From: Flavobacteriales bacterium | Lineage (GTDB): Bacteria; Bacteroidota; Bacteroidia; Flavobacteriales_F; PHOS-HE28 | Length of the DNA: 64,000 nucleotides | NCBI GenBank assembly: GCA_016715895.1 | Contig: JADJXH010000003.1 | Location: 1,784,501-1,848,500 of the forward strand | Direction of reading: 5' to 3' | Shown here: positions 1-7,946 of the stretch, piece after piece | How the letters are laid out: the number at the start of each line of letters is the position of its first letter | How positions within the stretch are numbered: position 1 is the first letter of the stretch | Notes under the pieces: generated by a model | The model's input: only the letters and a program-made list of their open reading frames with translations | What the model was told of the DNA's origin: nothing | Database searches by the model: none | Made by a program: the position numbers and the translations under genes

Positions 1-40
1 CCCCACGTTCTGAGCTGCGCCACCAACACACCCCTGCACC

Positions 41-1795
41 ATGGACCGCGTTTGGAAGACCGCCCTCCTGGCCGCCCCCGTCGCCCTCCTCTCCTCGTGC
101 CAGTTCGAGAAGAGCGGTGCCACCGGCTGGAACTACAACGACTCCAAGAACGGAGGCTTTGAGAAGGCCCCCTTCGAGGACCAGGAGAACGGCCCGGGCC
201 TCATCCTCGTCGAGGGTGGCCAGTTCACCATGGGCCGCGTCACCGATGACCTGCTCCATGAGTGGAACCATATCCCCCGCACCGTCACCGTCTCGTCCTT
301 CTATATGGACGAGGTGGAGGTGACCAACTTCTACTGGCTGGAGTACCTCTACTGGTTGGAGCGGGTGTTCGCCGCGGACTACCCCGAGATCTACAAGAAG
401 GCCCTGCCCGACACCCTGGTGTGGCGCAGCAAACTGGCCTTCAATGAGCCCTACACCGAGTACTACCTGCGCCACCCCGCCTACCGCGACTACCCCGTGG
501 TGGGCGTCAACTGGCTGCAGGCCAACGACTATTGCGCCTGGCGGACGGACCGCGTGAACGAGATCATCCTCATCCGCGAGGGCCTCTTCGAGCACTACCC
601 CAATCAGATCAACGAGGACCACTTCACCACCGACGCCTACCTCGCCGGTCAGTACGAGAGCGGCAAGAAGGTGGACGGGGTGCAGGACTTCAACCCCAAC
701 CGCGACACGCGCAACATCCGCATGGAGGACGGCATCCTGCTGCCCCGCTACCGCCTGCCGACCGAGGCCGAGTGGGAGTTCGCCGCCTTCGGACTGGTGG
801 GCAACACGGTGGACGAGCGGATCATCGAGCGCCGCATCTATCCGTGGAACGGCCACTGGGTGCGCTACGACAGCCGCAAGAAGGGCGGCGCGTTCTACGG
901 CGATTTCCGCGGCAACTTCATGCGCGGCAAAGGCGACTACATGGGCGTGGCCGGCAGCCTGAACGACAACGCCGACATCACCGCACCGGTGTTCAGCTAC
1001 TGGCCCAACGACTACGGCCTCTACAACATGGCCGGCAACGTCAGCGAGTGGGTGATGGACGTGTACCGTCCGCTGAGCCCCGAGGACAAGGACGACTTCC
1101 GCCCCTTCCGCGGCAGCGTGTTCAAGACCAAGGTGCTCAACAGCGACGGTGCCGTGCAGGACAAGCACGACCTGGTGGTGTACGATGTGGACGGCATCAA
1201 GTACTTCCTCACCGAGTTCCAGAAGGAGATGCAGCGCAAGGCCACTCCGGAGGAGGCCAAGCTCATCGACGACCTCCTGGCCGCCATCGACCAGGCCATC
1301 GAGTTCAACAATACCCGCAAGAGCGATGCAGCGATGCAGCGCGTGCAGGACATGGTGGACATGATCAAGGGTCAGGACCTGGAGATCAGCCCCAAGCTGC
1401 TGAGCGGCATCAGCGACTACCAGGCCGACCAGCCCGGCGACATCCGCATGCGCAACGTCACCGTGGAGGAGAACATCGACCGTCGCAACTACCGCCAGAG
1501 CGACAACATCGATTACCGCGACGGCGACATCGAGAGCAGCATCTACTACGAGAACCCCGACTTCGAGGGCAACGCCATGTATGACTGGGGCAAGACCACT
1601 CTGGTGAACGATCGCGCCCGGGTGTTCAAGGGCGCCAGCTGGGCCGATCGCATCTACTGGGCCGGCCCATCCACACGCCGCTTCCTGGATGAACGCCAGA
1701 GCACGGCCACCATCGGATTCCGCTGCGCCATGACCCGTGTGGGCAGCCCCGTGGGCCTTGGCGAGGACAAGCGCCGCAAGAACATCAAGCGCTGA
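41..1795 (+). CDS. gldJ: GldJ-like gliding motility lipoprotein (SUMF1/FGE fold)
   Basis: A 584-residue lipoprotein. The N-terminus is a lipoprotein signal with the lipobox LLSSC, so Cys20 would be acylated after cleavage. From about residue 50 the protein has the formylglycine-generating-enzyme/sulfatase-modifying fold: GGQFTMG near the start, DEVEVTNFYWLEYLYW, RLPTEAEWEFAAFG, GLYNMAGNVSEWVMDVY and a C-terminal RGFRC-like IGFRCAM. GldJ is known as an outer-membrane lipoprotein that supports Bacteroidota gliding and stability of T9SS components, and it is not expected to be catalytic. The insert between the two halves (about residues 370-500) is charged and typical of GldJ/GldK rather than of true sulfatase activators. 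The ATG at 41 places the signal peptide correctly. Other T9SS-related genes in the window support the call. GldK is the main alternative, but the length and the YWLEYLYWLER region fit GldJ better. Confidence 0.85.
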   Translation: MDRVWKTALLAAPVALLSSCQFEKSGATGWNYNDSKNGGFEKAPFEDQENGPGLILVEGGQFTMGRVTDDLLHEWNHIPRTVTVSSFYMDEVEVTNFYWLEYLYWLERVFAADYPEIYKKALPDTLVWRSKLAFNEPYTEYYLRHPAYRDYPVVGVNWLQANDYCAWRTDRVNEIILIREGLFEHYPNQINEDHFTTDAYLAGQYESGKKVDGVQDFNPNRDTRNIRMEDGILLPRYRLPTEAEWEFAAFGLVGNTVDERIIERRIYPWNGHWVRYDSRKKGGAFYGDFRGNFMRGKGDYMGVAGSLNDNADITAPVFSYWPNDYGLYNMAGNVSEWVMDVYRPLSPEDKDDFRPFRGSVFKTKVLNSDGAVQDKHDLVVYDVDGIKYFLTEFQKEMQRKATPEEAKLIDDLLAAIDQAIEFNNTRKSDAAMQRVQDMVDMIKGQDLEISPKLLSGISDYQADQPGDIRMRNVTVEENIDRRNYRQSDNIDYRDGDIESSIYYENPDFEGNAMYDWGKTTLVNDRARVFKGASWADRIYWAGPSTRRFLDERQSTATIGFRCAMTRVGSPVGLGEDKRRKNIKR

Positions 1796-1815
1796 GGAGC
1801 CGCACCGCTACCTTG

Positions 1816-1844
1816 GGACCCCGGCCAACAGCCGGGGTCCTTCG
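1816..1844 (+). terminator. Rho-independent terminator after gldJ, abutting murF
   Basis: A perfect 10-bp stem (GGACCCCGGC / GCCGGGGTCC) with a CAACA loop is followed by TTCGTTT. It ends only 9 bases before the murF ATG. A TAnnTTGG box (1809-1816) overlaps its left foot, so murF may start its own transcript inside the hairpin. Confidence 0.75.
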
Positions 1845-1849
1845 TTTCC

Positions 1850-3145
1850 ATGACCTCCATCGCCCAGCTCCACGAGGCCTTTCTGCGCTGCACCGGTGTG
1901 TGCACGGACACGCGCGCGCTGGCACCCGGCAGCCTTTTCGTGGCCCTCAGGGGACCCAGCTTCAAGGCCAACGCCTTCGCCGCGCAGGCCCTCGCCGGAG
2001 GCTGCCGCCACGCCATGGTGGATGACCCGGCCGTCGCCCTGGACGACCGTTACCTGCTGGTGCCCGACGCGCTGAAGGCCCTGCAACAGCTCGCCCTTCA
2101 CCATCGTCGCCGCTTCGCCATCCCCGTGGTGGCCATCACCGGCACCAACGGCAAGACCACCACCAAGGAGCTGGTGCATGCGGTGCTGGCTGCGGACCGG
2201 CCCACCCTGGCCACCAGCGGCAACCTGAACAACCACATCGGCGTGCCGCTCACGCTGTTGCGCCTCACGGCCGAACACCGCATCGCCATCATCGAGATGG
2301 GCGCCAACCATGTGGGTGACATCGCCGAACTGATGGCCCTTGCCGAGCCCACCCACGGGCTCATCACCAACATCGGCCGTGCCCACCTGGAAGGCTTCGG
2401 CAGCTACGAGGGAGTGGTGAAGGCGAAGACCGAGCTGTTCGATTTCCTGCGCGGTCATGGCGGAACCCTGTTCGTGCACGCCGACGACCCACTGCTGATG
2501 ACGAAGAGCGAAGGCCTCGCGCGCGTCACCTACGGCACTGGCCCGAACTGCGACACGCGCGGCCGGGCCGTACCCGGCGACGGTCCGTTCCTGGAACTGG
2601 TCTTCACCGGCCGGGAGGGATCGGAGCAACGGGTGCGCACACGGCTCATCGGCGGCTACAACGCGCCCAACGCGCTCGCGGCCGCATGCATCGGTCAGCA
2701 CTTCGGCGTGCAGGATGCAACGATCGCGCAGGCCCTGGCGGACTACACGCCGGCCAACAACCGCAGTCAGTTCACCGACACGGGCCGCAACCAGTTGGTC
2801 CTGGACGCTTACAACGCCAACCCCAGCAGCATGAAGGCGGCGCTGGAGAACTTCGCCGCCCTGCCCGGCGCACGCCCCAAGCTGGCCATCCTGGGGGGCA
2901 TGAAGGAACTGGGGGCCGACAGCCGCACGGAGCATGAGGCGGTGATCGCCCTGGTCCGCAGGCTCGGCCTGGACGCCGTGTACGTCGGGCCTGAGTTCAC
3001 GGAGCTGGCAGCTCCAGGCAGCACAGCGTACACGGACGTCAACGCCGCACTGGACGCGTTCCGGCGGAACCCGGTGGAGGGAGGACTGATCCTTGTGAAG
3101 GGTTCCCGCGGAACGAAGCTCGAGGCGCTGGTTCCGGCGCTCTAG
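1850..3145 (+). CDS. murF: UDP-N-acetylmuramoyl-tripeptide--D-alanyl-D-alanine ligase
   Basis: A 431-residue cytoplasmic Mur ligase that adds D-Ala-D-Ala to UDP-MurNAc-tripeptide, the last cytoplasmic step in making the peptidoglycan precursor peptide. The ATP-binding loop GTNGKTTTKE is at residues 98-107. It is followed by the Mur-ligase motifs IIEMGANHVGDI, NIGRAHLEGFGS and DAYNANPSSMKAAL, the last being the MurF-type C-terminal domain signature. Length is normal for the family. The start has no good Shine-Dalgarno sequence and lies directly behind the gldJ terminator hairpin. The stop overlaps the stop of the convergent acyl-CoA dehydrogenase by three bases (3142-3145). AnmK, two genes on, also handles cell-wall sugar. 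Confidence 0.95.
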   Translation: MTSIAQLHEAFLRCTGVCTDTRALAPGSLFVALRGPSFKANAFAAQALAGGCRHAMVDDPAVALDDRYLLVPDALKALQQLALHHRRRFAIPVVAITGTNGKTTTKELVHAVLAADRPTLATSGNLNNHIGVPLTLLRLTAEHRIAIIEMGANHVGDIAELMALAEPTHGLITNIGRAHLEGFGSYEGVVKAKTELFDFLRGHGGTLFVHADDPLLMTKSEGLARVTYGTGPNCDTRGRAVPGDGPFLELVFTGREGSEQRVRTRLIGGYNAPNALAAACIGQHFGVQDATIAQALADYTPANNRSQFTDTGRNQLVLDAYNANPSSMKAALENFAALPGARPKLAILGGMKELGADSRTEHEAVIALVRRLGLDAVYVGPEFTELAAPGSTAYTDVNAALDAFRRNPVEGGLILVKGSRGTKLEALVPAL

Positions 3146-4281
3146 CCCACCACGCTCCTTCCGATCACGATGCGCTGCACCTCGCTGGTGCCCTCATAGA
3201 TCTGCGTGATCTTGGCGTCGCGCATCAGGCGCTCCACGTGGTACTCCTTGACGTACCCGTAGCCGCCGTGCACCTGCACCGCCTCCACCGTGGTGCGCAT
3301 GGCCACCTCGCTGGCGAAGAGCTTGGCCATGCTGCCGGCCAGGTCGTAGTTGCCGTGGGTGTCCTTCAACCAGGCGGCCTTCAGGCACAGCAGGCGGGCG
3401 GCCTCGATCTCGGTGGCCATGTCGGCCAGCTTGAAGGCGATGGCCTGGTGCTGATGGATGGGCTTGCCGAAGGCGCTGCGCTCCTTGCTGTAGGCCAGCG
3501 CCAGTTCATAGGCCCCGCTGGCGATGCCGAGGGCCTGAGCGGCGATGCCGATACGGCCGCCGCTCAGCGTCTTCATGGCGAACTTGAAGCCGAAGCCGTC
3601 CTCACCGATGCGATTGGCCTTGGGCACCTTCACGTCCTGGAACATCAGCGTGTGCGTGTCGCTGCCCCGGATGCCCAGCTTGTCCTCCTTGGCGCCCACC
3701 GTGAAGCCGGGCATGCCCTTCTCCACGATGAGGCAGTTGATGCCCTTGTGTCCCTTGGCCACATCGGTCTGGGCCATCACCAGATAGGTGCTGGCGCTGC
3801 CGCCGTTGGTGATCCAGTTCTTGGTTCCGTTGAGCAGGTAGTGATCGCCCATGTCCACGGCGGTGGTGCGCTGGCTGGTGGCGTCGCTGCCGGCCTCGGG
3901 CTCGCTGAGGCAGAAGGCCCCGATCTTCTCGCCCTTGGCCAGGGGCACCAGGTACTTGCGCTTCTGCTCCTCGTTGCCGAAGGTCTCCAGTCCCCAGCAC
4001 ACCAGGCTGTTGTTCACGCTCATCACCACTGAGCAGCTGGCGTCCACCTTGCTGATCTCCTCCATGGCCAGCACATAGCTCACGGTGTCCATGCCGCCGC
4101 CCCCGTACTCGGGGCTCACCATCATCCCCAGGAAGCCCAGTTCACCCAGCTGCCGGATCTCGTCCGCCGGGAAGCGCTGCTCGCGATCGCGCTCGATCAC
4201 CCCCGGCTTCAGCACGTTCTGGGCGAAGTCGCGCGCGGCGGCCTGCACGGCGAGTTGTTCCTCGGTGAGCTCGAAGTTCAT
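3142..4281 (-). CDS. Acyl-CoA dehydrogenase (short/medium-chain type)
   Basis: A 379-residue FAD flavoenzyme that introduces the alpha,beta double bond into acyl-CoA in beta-oxidation or branched-chain amino-acid breakdown. The N-terminal helical domain begins MNFELTEEQ. The middle domain has FCLSEPEAGSDA and the FAD/substrate segment WITNGGSASTYLVMAQT. The C-terminal domain has QVHGGYGYVKEY and the end motif IYEGTSEVQR, where Glu363 is the expected catalytic base of short-chain enzymes. The same frame stays open 83 codons further upstream, but that stretch does not resemble the family and crosses the divergent promoter, so the ATG at 4281 is chosen. Chain-length preference cannot be read from sequence; a butyryl-CoA or isovaleryl-CoA dehydrogenase is possible. 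Confidence 0.9.
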   Translation of the reverse strand: MNFELTEEQLAVQAAARDFAQNVLKPGVIERDREQRFPADEIRQLGELGFLGMMVSPEYGGGGMDTVSYVLAMEEISKVDASCSVVMSVNNSLVCWGLETFGNEEQKRKYLVPLAKGEKIGAFCLSEPEAGSDATSQRTTAVDMGDHYLLNGTKNWITNGGSASTYLVMAQTDVAKGHKGINCLIVEKGMPGFTVGAKEDKLGIRGSDTHTLMFQDVKVPKANRIGEDGFGFKFAMKTLSGGRIGIAAQALGIASGAYELALAYSKERSAFGKPIHQHQAIAFKLADMATEIEAARLLCLKAAWLKDTHGNYDLAGSMAKLFASEVAMRTTVEAVQVHGGYGYVKEYHVERLMRDAKITQIYEGTSEVQRIVIGRSVVG

Positions 4282-4337
4282 CGCGGTTCCTGAGAGCACG
4301 TCCATGGCTGGGTGGGTATGGCCGCTGGTGCGGGGGC

Positions 4338-4360
4338 GCAAAGGTAGCGGATACCTTTGC
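4338..4360. promoter_or_regulatory. Divergent back-to-back -7 promoter boxes (inverted repeat)
   Basis: A perfect 9-5-9 inverted repeat: GCAAAGGTA, spacer GCGGA, TACCTTTGC. Read outward, each arm is a match to the Bacteroidota -7 consensus TAnnTTTG: one for anmK (plus, 4352-4359) and one for the acyl-CoA dehydrogenase (minus, 4346-4339). The anmK box ends 5 bases before its ATG. Confidence 0.7.
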
Positions 4361-4364
4361 CGGC

Positions 4365-5429
4365 ATGGTGGGCGATGCCGGTCGGCCGGCCCGGGTGATC
4401 GGCGTGATGTCCGGCAGTTCGTTGGACGGCCTTGACCTGGCCCTGTGCAGCTTCGAGCGGAGCGACGACGGATGGCATGGCCGCATCGAGCAGGCCCGTA
4501 CCGTACCCTTCCCCCCCGCCCTGCTCGCACGGTTGCGTGGGGCGATGGACGCCACCGCCCTGGAGGCCGCCCGCCTGCACCGCGACCTGGGCGACCACAT
4601 CGGCGAGGCCTGCCGTTCGCTGGCGGCCGGAGGCCCGGTGGACCTTGTATGCTCCCACGGCCACACGTTGTTCCACCGTCCGGAGGAGGGCCTCACCGCC
4701 GCCTTGGGCTGCGGCGCGCGGATCGCCGTGCGATCGGGCATGGCCACGGTGTGCGACCTGCGCACCACCGATGTGGCGCTGGGTGGCCAGGGTGCACCGC
4801 TGGTGCCGTTGGCGGAACGGCTGCTCTTCCCCGGTCAGGAGGCCTTCCTGAACCTGGGCGGCATCGCCAACCTGGCCGTGCACCGTGCCGGCACCACCGG
4901 CTACGACATCGGGCCCTGCAATCAGGCCTTGGACCACCTGGCCCGGCAGGCCGGCAAGCCATACGACGCGGACGGTGCCCTGGCCGGGGAGGGCACGGTG
5001 AAGGACGACCTGCTCGCCGCCCTGGAGGCCCTGCCCTTCTACCGTCAGCCACCGCCGCGCTCGCTGGGTCGCGAGTGGTTCGAGGCGGAGATGCGGCCGC
5101 TGATCGACGAGCCCGGGATCCCGCTCCGCGACCGCCTGCGCACGGTGAGCGAGCATGTGGCCCGCCGCATCGCTGCGGAGCTGGACCGCCACGCGGTGCG
5201 CAGGGTGTTGATCACCGGCGGTGGAGCGCACAACACGCACCTGCTCGAGCGGGTGGGCGACCAGTGTAAAGCGGAGCTGCGGGTGCCCGAGGCCCTGCTG
5301 GTGGACTTCAAGGAGGCCTACCTGTTCGCCCTGCTGGGCCTGCTGCGCTGGCGGGGCGAGGTGAACGCGCTGGCCTCTGTGACCGGTGCGGCGCGGGACA
5401 GCGCGGGTGGTGCGGTGTACCTGCCCTGA
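4365..5429 (+). CDS. anmK: Anhydro-N-acetylmuramic acid kinase
   Basis: A 354-residue sugar kinase of the ASKHA (hexokinase/actin-like) fold. It phosphorylates and hydrolyses 1,6-anhydro-MurNAc from peptidoglycan turnover to give MurNAc-6-phosphate. The phosphate-binding motif VIGVMSGSSLDGLD (Gly13-Gly22) is diagnostic. Further motifs are VCSHGHTLFHRP, LRTTDVALGGQGAPLVP, FLNLGGIANLA and YDIGPCNQALD, with the C-terminal adenosine motif ITGGGAHN. Length is close to the 360-370 residues usual for the family. The ATG at 4365 sits only 5 bases behind a strong TACCTTTG box, so the transcript is probably leaderless. Confidence 0.95.
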   Translation: MVGDAGRPARVIGVMSGSSLDGLDLALCSFERSDDGWHGRIEQARTVPFPPALLARLRGAMDATALEAARLHRDLGDHIGEACRSLAAGGPVDLVCSHGHTLFHRPEEGLTAALGCGARIAVRSGMATVCDLRTTDVALGGQGAPLVPLAERLLFPGQEAFLNLGGIANLAVHRAGTTGYDIGPCNQALDHLARQAGKPYDADGALAGEGTVKDDLLAALEALPFYRQPPPRSLGREWFEAEMRPLIDEPGIPLRDRLRTVSEHVARRIAAELDRHAVRRVLITGGGAHNTHLLERVGDQCKAELRVPEALLVDFKEAYLFALLGLLRWRGEVNALASVTGAARDSAGGAVYLP

Positions 5430-5506
5430 GCGGTGGGCCGCCCGCTATCAACAACCAGGGTTGGAAGAGCGGCGGCCGGGCTCCGGTCGATGGAAATGGT
5501 GCCGGT

Positions 5507-5514
5507 TACCTTTG
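5507..5514 (+). promoter_or_regulatory. -7 box TACCTTTG upstream of the Glu/Leu dehydrogenase
   Basis: An exact TAnnTTTG match 30 bases before the ATG at 5545, in the 115-base gap after anmK. No clear -33 TTTG is visible at the usual spacing. Confidence 0.55.
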
Positions 5515-5544
5515 GCCGCGCCGCACCCCGGCGGCCCCGCCCTG

Positions 5545-6768
5545 ATGAAGGAGACCCTGCGGCAGTTCGAGCAACGCGCGCCCGAGATCGTGTTCGAGTG
5601 GAACGATGCGCCCACCGGTGCGCGGGGCTGGGTGGTGATCAACAGCCTGCGGGGCGGCGCAGCAGGCGGTGGCACGCGCATGCGCAAGGGGCTCGACCGC
5701 CGCGAGGTGGAGAGCCTGGCCAAGACCATGGAGGTGAAGTTCACCGTGAGCGGTCCGGCCATCGGCGGGGCCAAGAGCGGTATCGACTTCGACCCGGCCG
5801 ACCCGCGCAAGCCACAAGTGCTGGAGCGCTGGTATCGCGCCGTGATGCCCTTGCTGAAGAGCTACTACGGCACCGGCGGCGACCTCAACGTGGACGAGCT
5901 GCACGAGGTGATCCCCATCACCGAGCGCTTCGGCCTGGCGCATCCGCAGGAGGGCGTGGTGAACGGCACCAACCCGGGCGATACCGGCCGCAAGGTGCGG
6001 GTGATCGGCCAGCTGCGCACGGGCGTCAGCAAGGTGGTGGAGGACCCGGCGTTCACCCCGGAGGTGGGGCGTTATGCCGTGGCGGACATGATCACCGGCT
6101 GGGGCGTGGCCGAGAGCGTGCGCCACTTCTACGGCATCTACGGCGGCGACCTTCAGGGCAAGCGGGTGGTGGTGCAGGGCTGGGGCAATGTGGCCTCGGC
6201 CGCAGCCTACTACCTGAGCCGCGACGGCGCGCGCATCGTGGGCATCATCGACCGCAACGGCGGTCTGGTGGAGCCCGAAGGCCTGAGCCCGGCCCGCGTG
6301 CGCGAGCTCTTCCTGCGGAAGGACGGCAACGCCCTGCGCAACGACGGGCTGCTCACCCACGCCGAGGCCGACGCCCGCATCTGGTCCTGCGGCGCGGAGG
6401 TCTTCCTGCCGTGCGCCGCAAGCCGGCTGGTGACGCGCGCGCAGGTGGACGCCCTGTGTGACGCAGGCCTGGAGGTGATCGCCAGCGGAGCCAACGTGCC
6501 CTTCGCCGACCCCGAGATCTTCTACGGCCCCATCGCCGAGCATGCCGACGAACGGGTGAGCGTGATCCCCGACTTCATCGCCAACTGTGGCATGGCACGG
6601 GTGTTCGCCTACTGCATGATGGACGGCGCGCAGCTCACCGACCAGGCCATCTTCGGCGACGTCAGCGAACGCATCGCCGAAGCCTTGCAGCGCACCCACG
6701 CCCATCATCCCGGCCGCACGCACCTCACCCGCACGGCCTTCGCCATCGCCCTCGAACAGCTCACCTGA
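5545..6768 (+). CDS. Glu/Leu/Phe/Val-type amino-acid dehydrogenase
   Basis: A 407-residue NAD(P)-dependent oxidative deaminase. The N-terminal dimerisation/substrate domain has GGAAGGGTRMRKG, then EVKFTVSG with Lys65 and GGAKSGID with Lys77, the expected catalytic lysine. It is followed by YYGTGGDLNVDE. The Rossmann domain begins near VVVQGWGNVASAAAYYLS (about residues 207-225). The specificity cannot be read reliably: the overall look is glutamate dehydrogenase-like, but leucine or valine dehydrogenases share these motifs. An open frame runs 53 codons further upstream; the ATG at 5545 is preferred because family similarity begins there and a TACCTTTG box lies at 5507. It follows anmK without an obvious functional link. 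Confidence 0.85.
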   Translation: MKETLRQFEQRAPEIVFEWNDAPTGARGWVVINSLRGGAAGGGTRMRKGLDRREVESLAKTMEVKFTVSGPAIGGAKSGIDFDPADPRKPQVLERWYRAVMPLLKSYYGTGGDLNVDELHEVIPITERFGLAHPQEGVVNGTNPGDTGRKVRVIGQLRTGVSKVVEDPAFTPEVGRYAVADMITGWGVAESVRHFYGIYGGDLQGKRVVVQGWGNVASAAAYYLSRDGARIVGIIDRNGGLVEPEGLSPARVRELFLRKDGNALRNDGLLTHAEADARIWSCGAEVFLPCAASRLVTRAQVDALCDAGLEVIASGANVPFADPEIFYGPIAEHADERVSVIPDFIANCGMARVFAYCMMDGAQLTDQAIFGDVSERIAEALQRTHAHHPGRTHLTRTAFAIALEQLT

Positions 6769-6774
6769 ACACTA

Positions 6775-6790
6775 CGCGGCGATCGCCGCG
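6775..6790. other. Perfect 16-bp palindrome
   Basis: CGCGGCGATCGCCGCG lies 6 bases after the dehydrogenase stop and 25 bases before the ExbB start. It could be a weak terminator (followed only by CGTTGTCC) or an operator. Function is unknown. Confidence 0.35.
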
Positions 6791-6815
6791 CGTTGTCCTA
6801 AACACCCTGAACCGC

Positions 6816-7538
6816 ATGCCGATCGAGTTCTTCGCCCAGATCCAGGACGCCACCGACGCGGCCCGCCAGGTGCTGGAGCAGACCGCCACCACGCCCGTGG
6901 CGCCCCAGGAGACCACCTTGTCCGTATGGGAACTGATCGTCAACGGCGGCTGGTACATCATGGGGCCGCTGGCCCTGATGTCGCTCGCGGCCTTCTACAT
7001 CATCATCGAGCGCAGCCTGGCCATCAGGCGGGCGCTGCGCGATGAGAAGGACTTCATGGCCAAGATCCGCGACTACATCCACGAAGGCAAGATCGACAGC
7101 GCGCGCAACCTGTGCCAGACCACCAACACGCCCGTGGCGCGCATGCTGGAGAAGGGCATCAACCGCATCGGCAAGCCGATGAAGGACATCGAGGTGAGCA
7201 TCGAGAACCAGGGCAAGCTGGAGGTCTATCAGCTCGAGAGCGGCCTGCCCATCCTGGCCACCGTGTCCGGTGCGGCACCGATGCTGGGCTTCCTGGGCAC
7301 CGTGGTGGGCATGGTCGTCACCTTCCACACCATGGAAGTGAGCGGCGCCGGCGTGGAGCTGAGCCAGCTGAGCGGCGGCATGATGCAGGCCATGATCACC
7401 ACGGTGGCCGGCCTGGTGATCGGCATCCCGGCGTACATCGGTTACAACCTCCTCGTGGCCCGCGTGAACAAGGTGGTGCAGAAGATGGAATCGCGCACCA
7501 TCGAGTTCATGGAGGTGCTCGAATCACCGGCCAAGTAA
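6816..7538 (+). CDS. exbB: MotA/TolQ/ExbB proton channel family protein
   Basis: A 240-residue inner-membrane protein with three predicted transmembrane segments: about residues 45-66 (IMGPLALMSLAAFYIIIE), one near 145-170 (GLPILATVSGAAPMLGFLGTVVGMV) and one near 190-215 (TTVAGLVIGIPAYIGYNLL). The ExbB/TolQ signature APMLGFLGTVVGMV is clear. With ExbD it forms the proton-motive-force motor that powers TonB or Tol. It is the first gene of a four-gene operon with two exbD genes and a tonB-like gene, spaced 9, 3 and -4 bases. Confidence 0.9.
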   Translation: MPIEFFAQIQDATDAARQVLEQTATTPVAPQETTLSVWELIVNGGWYIMGPLALMSLAAFYIIIERSLAIRRALRDEKDFMAKIRDYIHEGKIDSARNLCQTTNTPVARMLEKGINRIGKPMKDIEVSIENQGKLEVYQLESGLPILATVSGAAPMLGFLGTVVGMVVTFHTMEVSGAGVELSQLSGGMMQAMITTVAGLVIGIPAYIGYNLLVARVNKVVQKMESRTIEFMEVLESPAK

Positions 7539-7547
7539 GCCTGCACC

Positions 7548-7943
7548 GTGGCGCTCCGCTCCAGCAACAAGATCGACGCAGGCTTCAGCCTGAGCAGCAT
7601 GACCGACCTGGTCTTCCTGCTGCTCATCTTCTTCGTGATCATCAGCACCATGGTGAGCCCCACCACCCTGCCGGTGGACCTGCCCATCAGCGCCAATAAG
7701 ACCAAGGAGAAGCCCCAGGTGGGCGTGCGCATCGATGCCGACCAGCACTTCAGCGTCAACAACGAGCTCATCGATCCGCTCGACCTGGAAGGTGTACTGA
7801 AGGACCGGATGGCGGCCGTGCAGGGCGAGAAGAACCTGGTGATCCACGTGGACCAGAGCGTGCCGGCGGGCGTCACCGTGGGGGTGATGGAGATCGCCAA
7901 GCGCAACCAGTGGAAGGTGATCCTGGCCACGCGGCCCAAGTGA
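7548..7943 (+). CDS. exbD: Biopolymer transport protein ExbD/TolR, copy 1
   Basis: A 131-residue protein with a short cytoplasmic N-terminus, one transmembrane helix (about residues 17-40) and a periplasmic domain. The helix holds the family aspartate that conducts protons in SSMTDLVFLLLIFFVI (about residue 20). The periplasmic part has a typical TolR-type fold ending in IAKRNQWKVILATRPK. It is the partner of the preceding ExbB. Its first 45 residues are nearly identical to those of the next gene, so the pair looks like a tandem duplication in which the two products may form a mixed dimer. Confidence 0.9.
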   Translation: MALRSSNKIDAGFSLSSMTDLVFLLLIFFVIISTMVSPTTLPVDLPISANKTKEKPQVGVRIDADQHFSVNNELIDPLDLEGVLKDRMAAVQGEKNLVIHVDQSVPAGVTVGVMEIAKRNQWKVILATRPK

Positions 7944-7946
7944 ACC

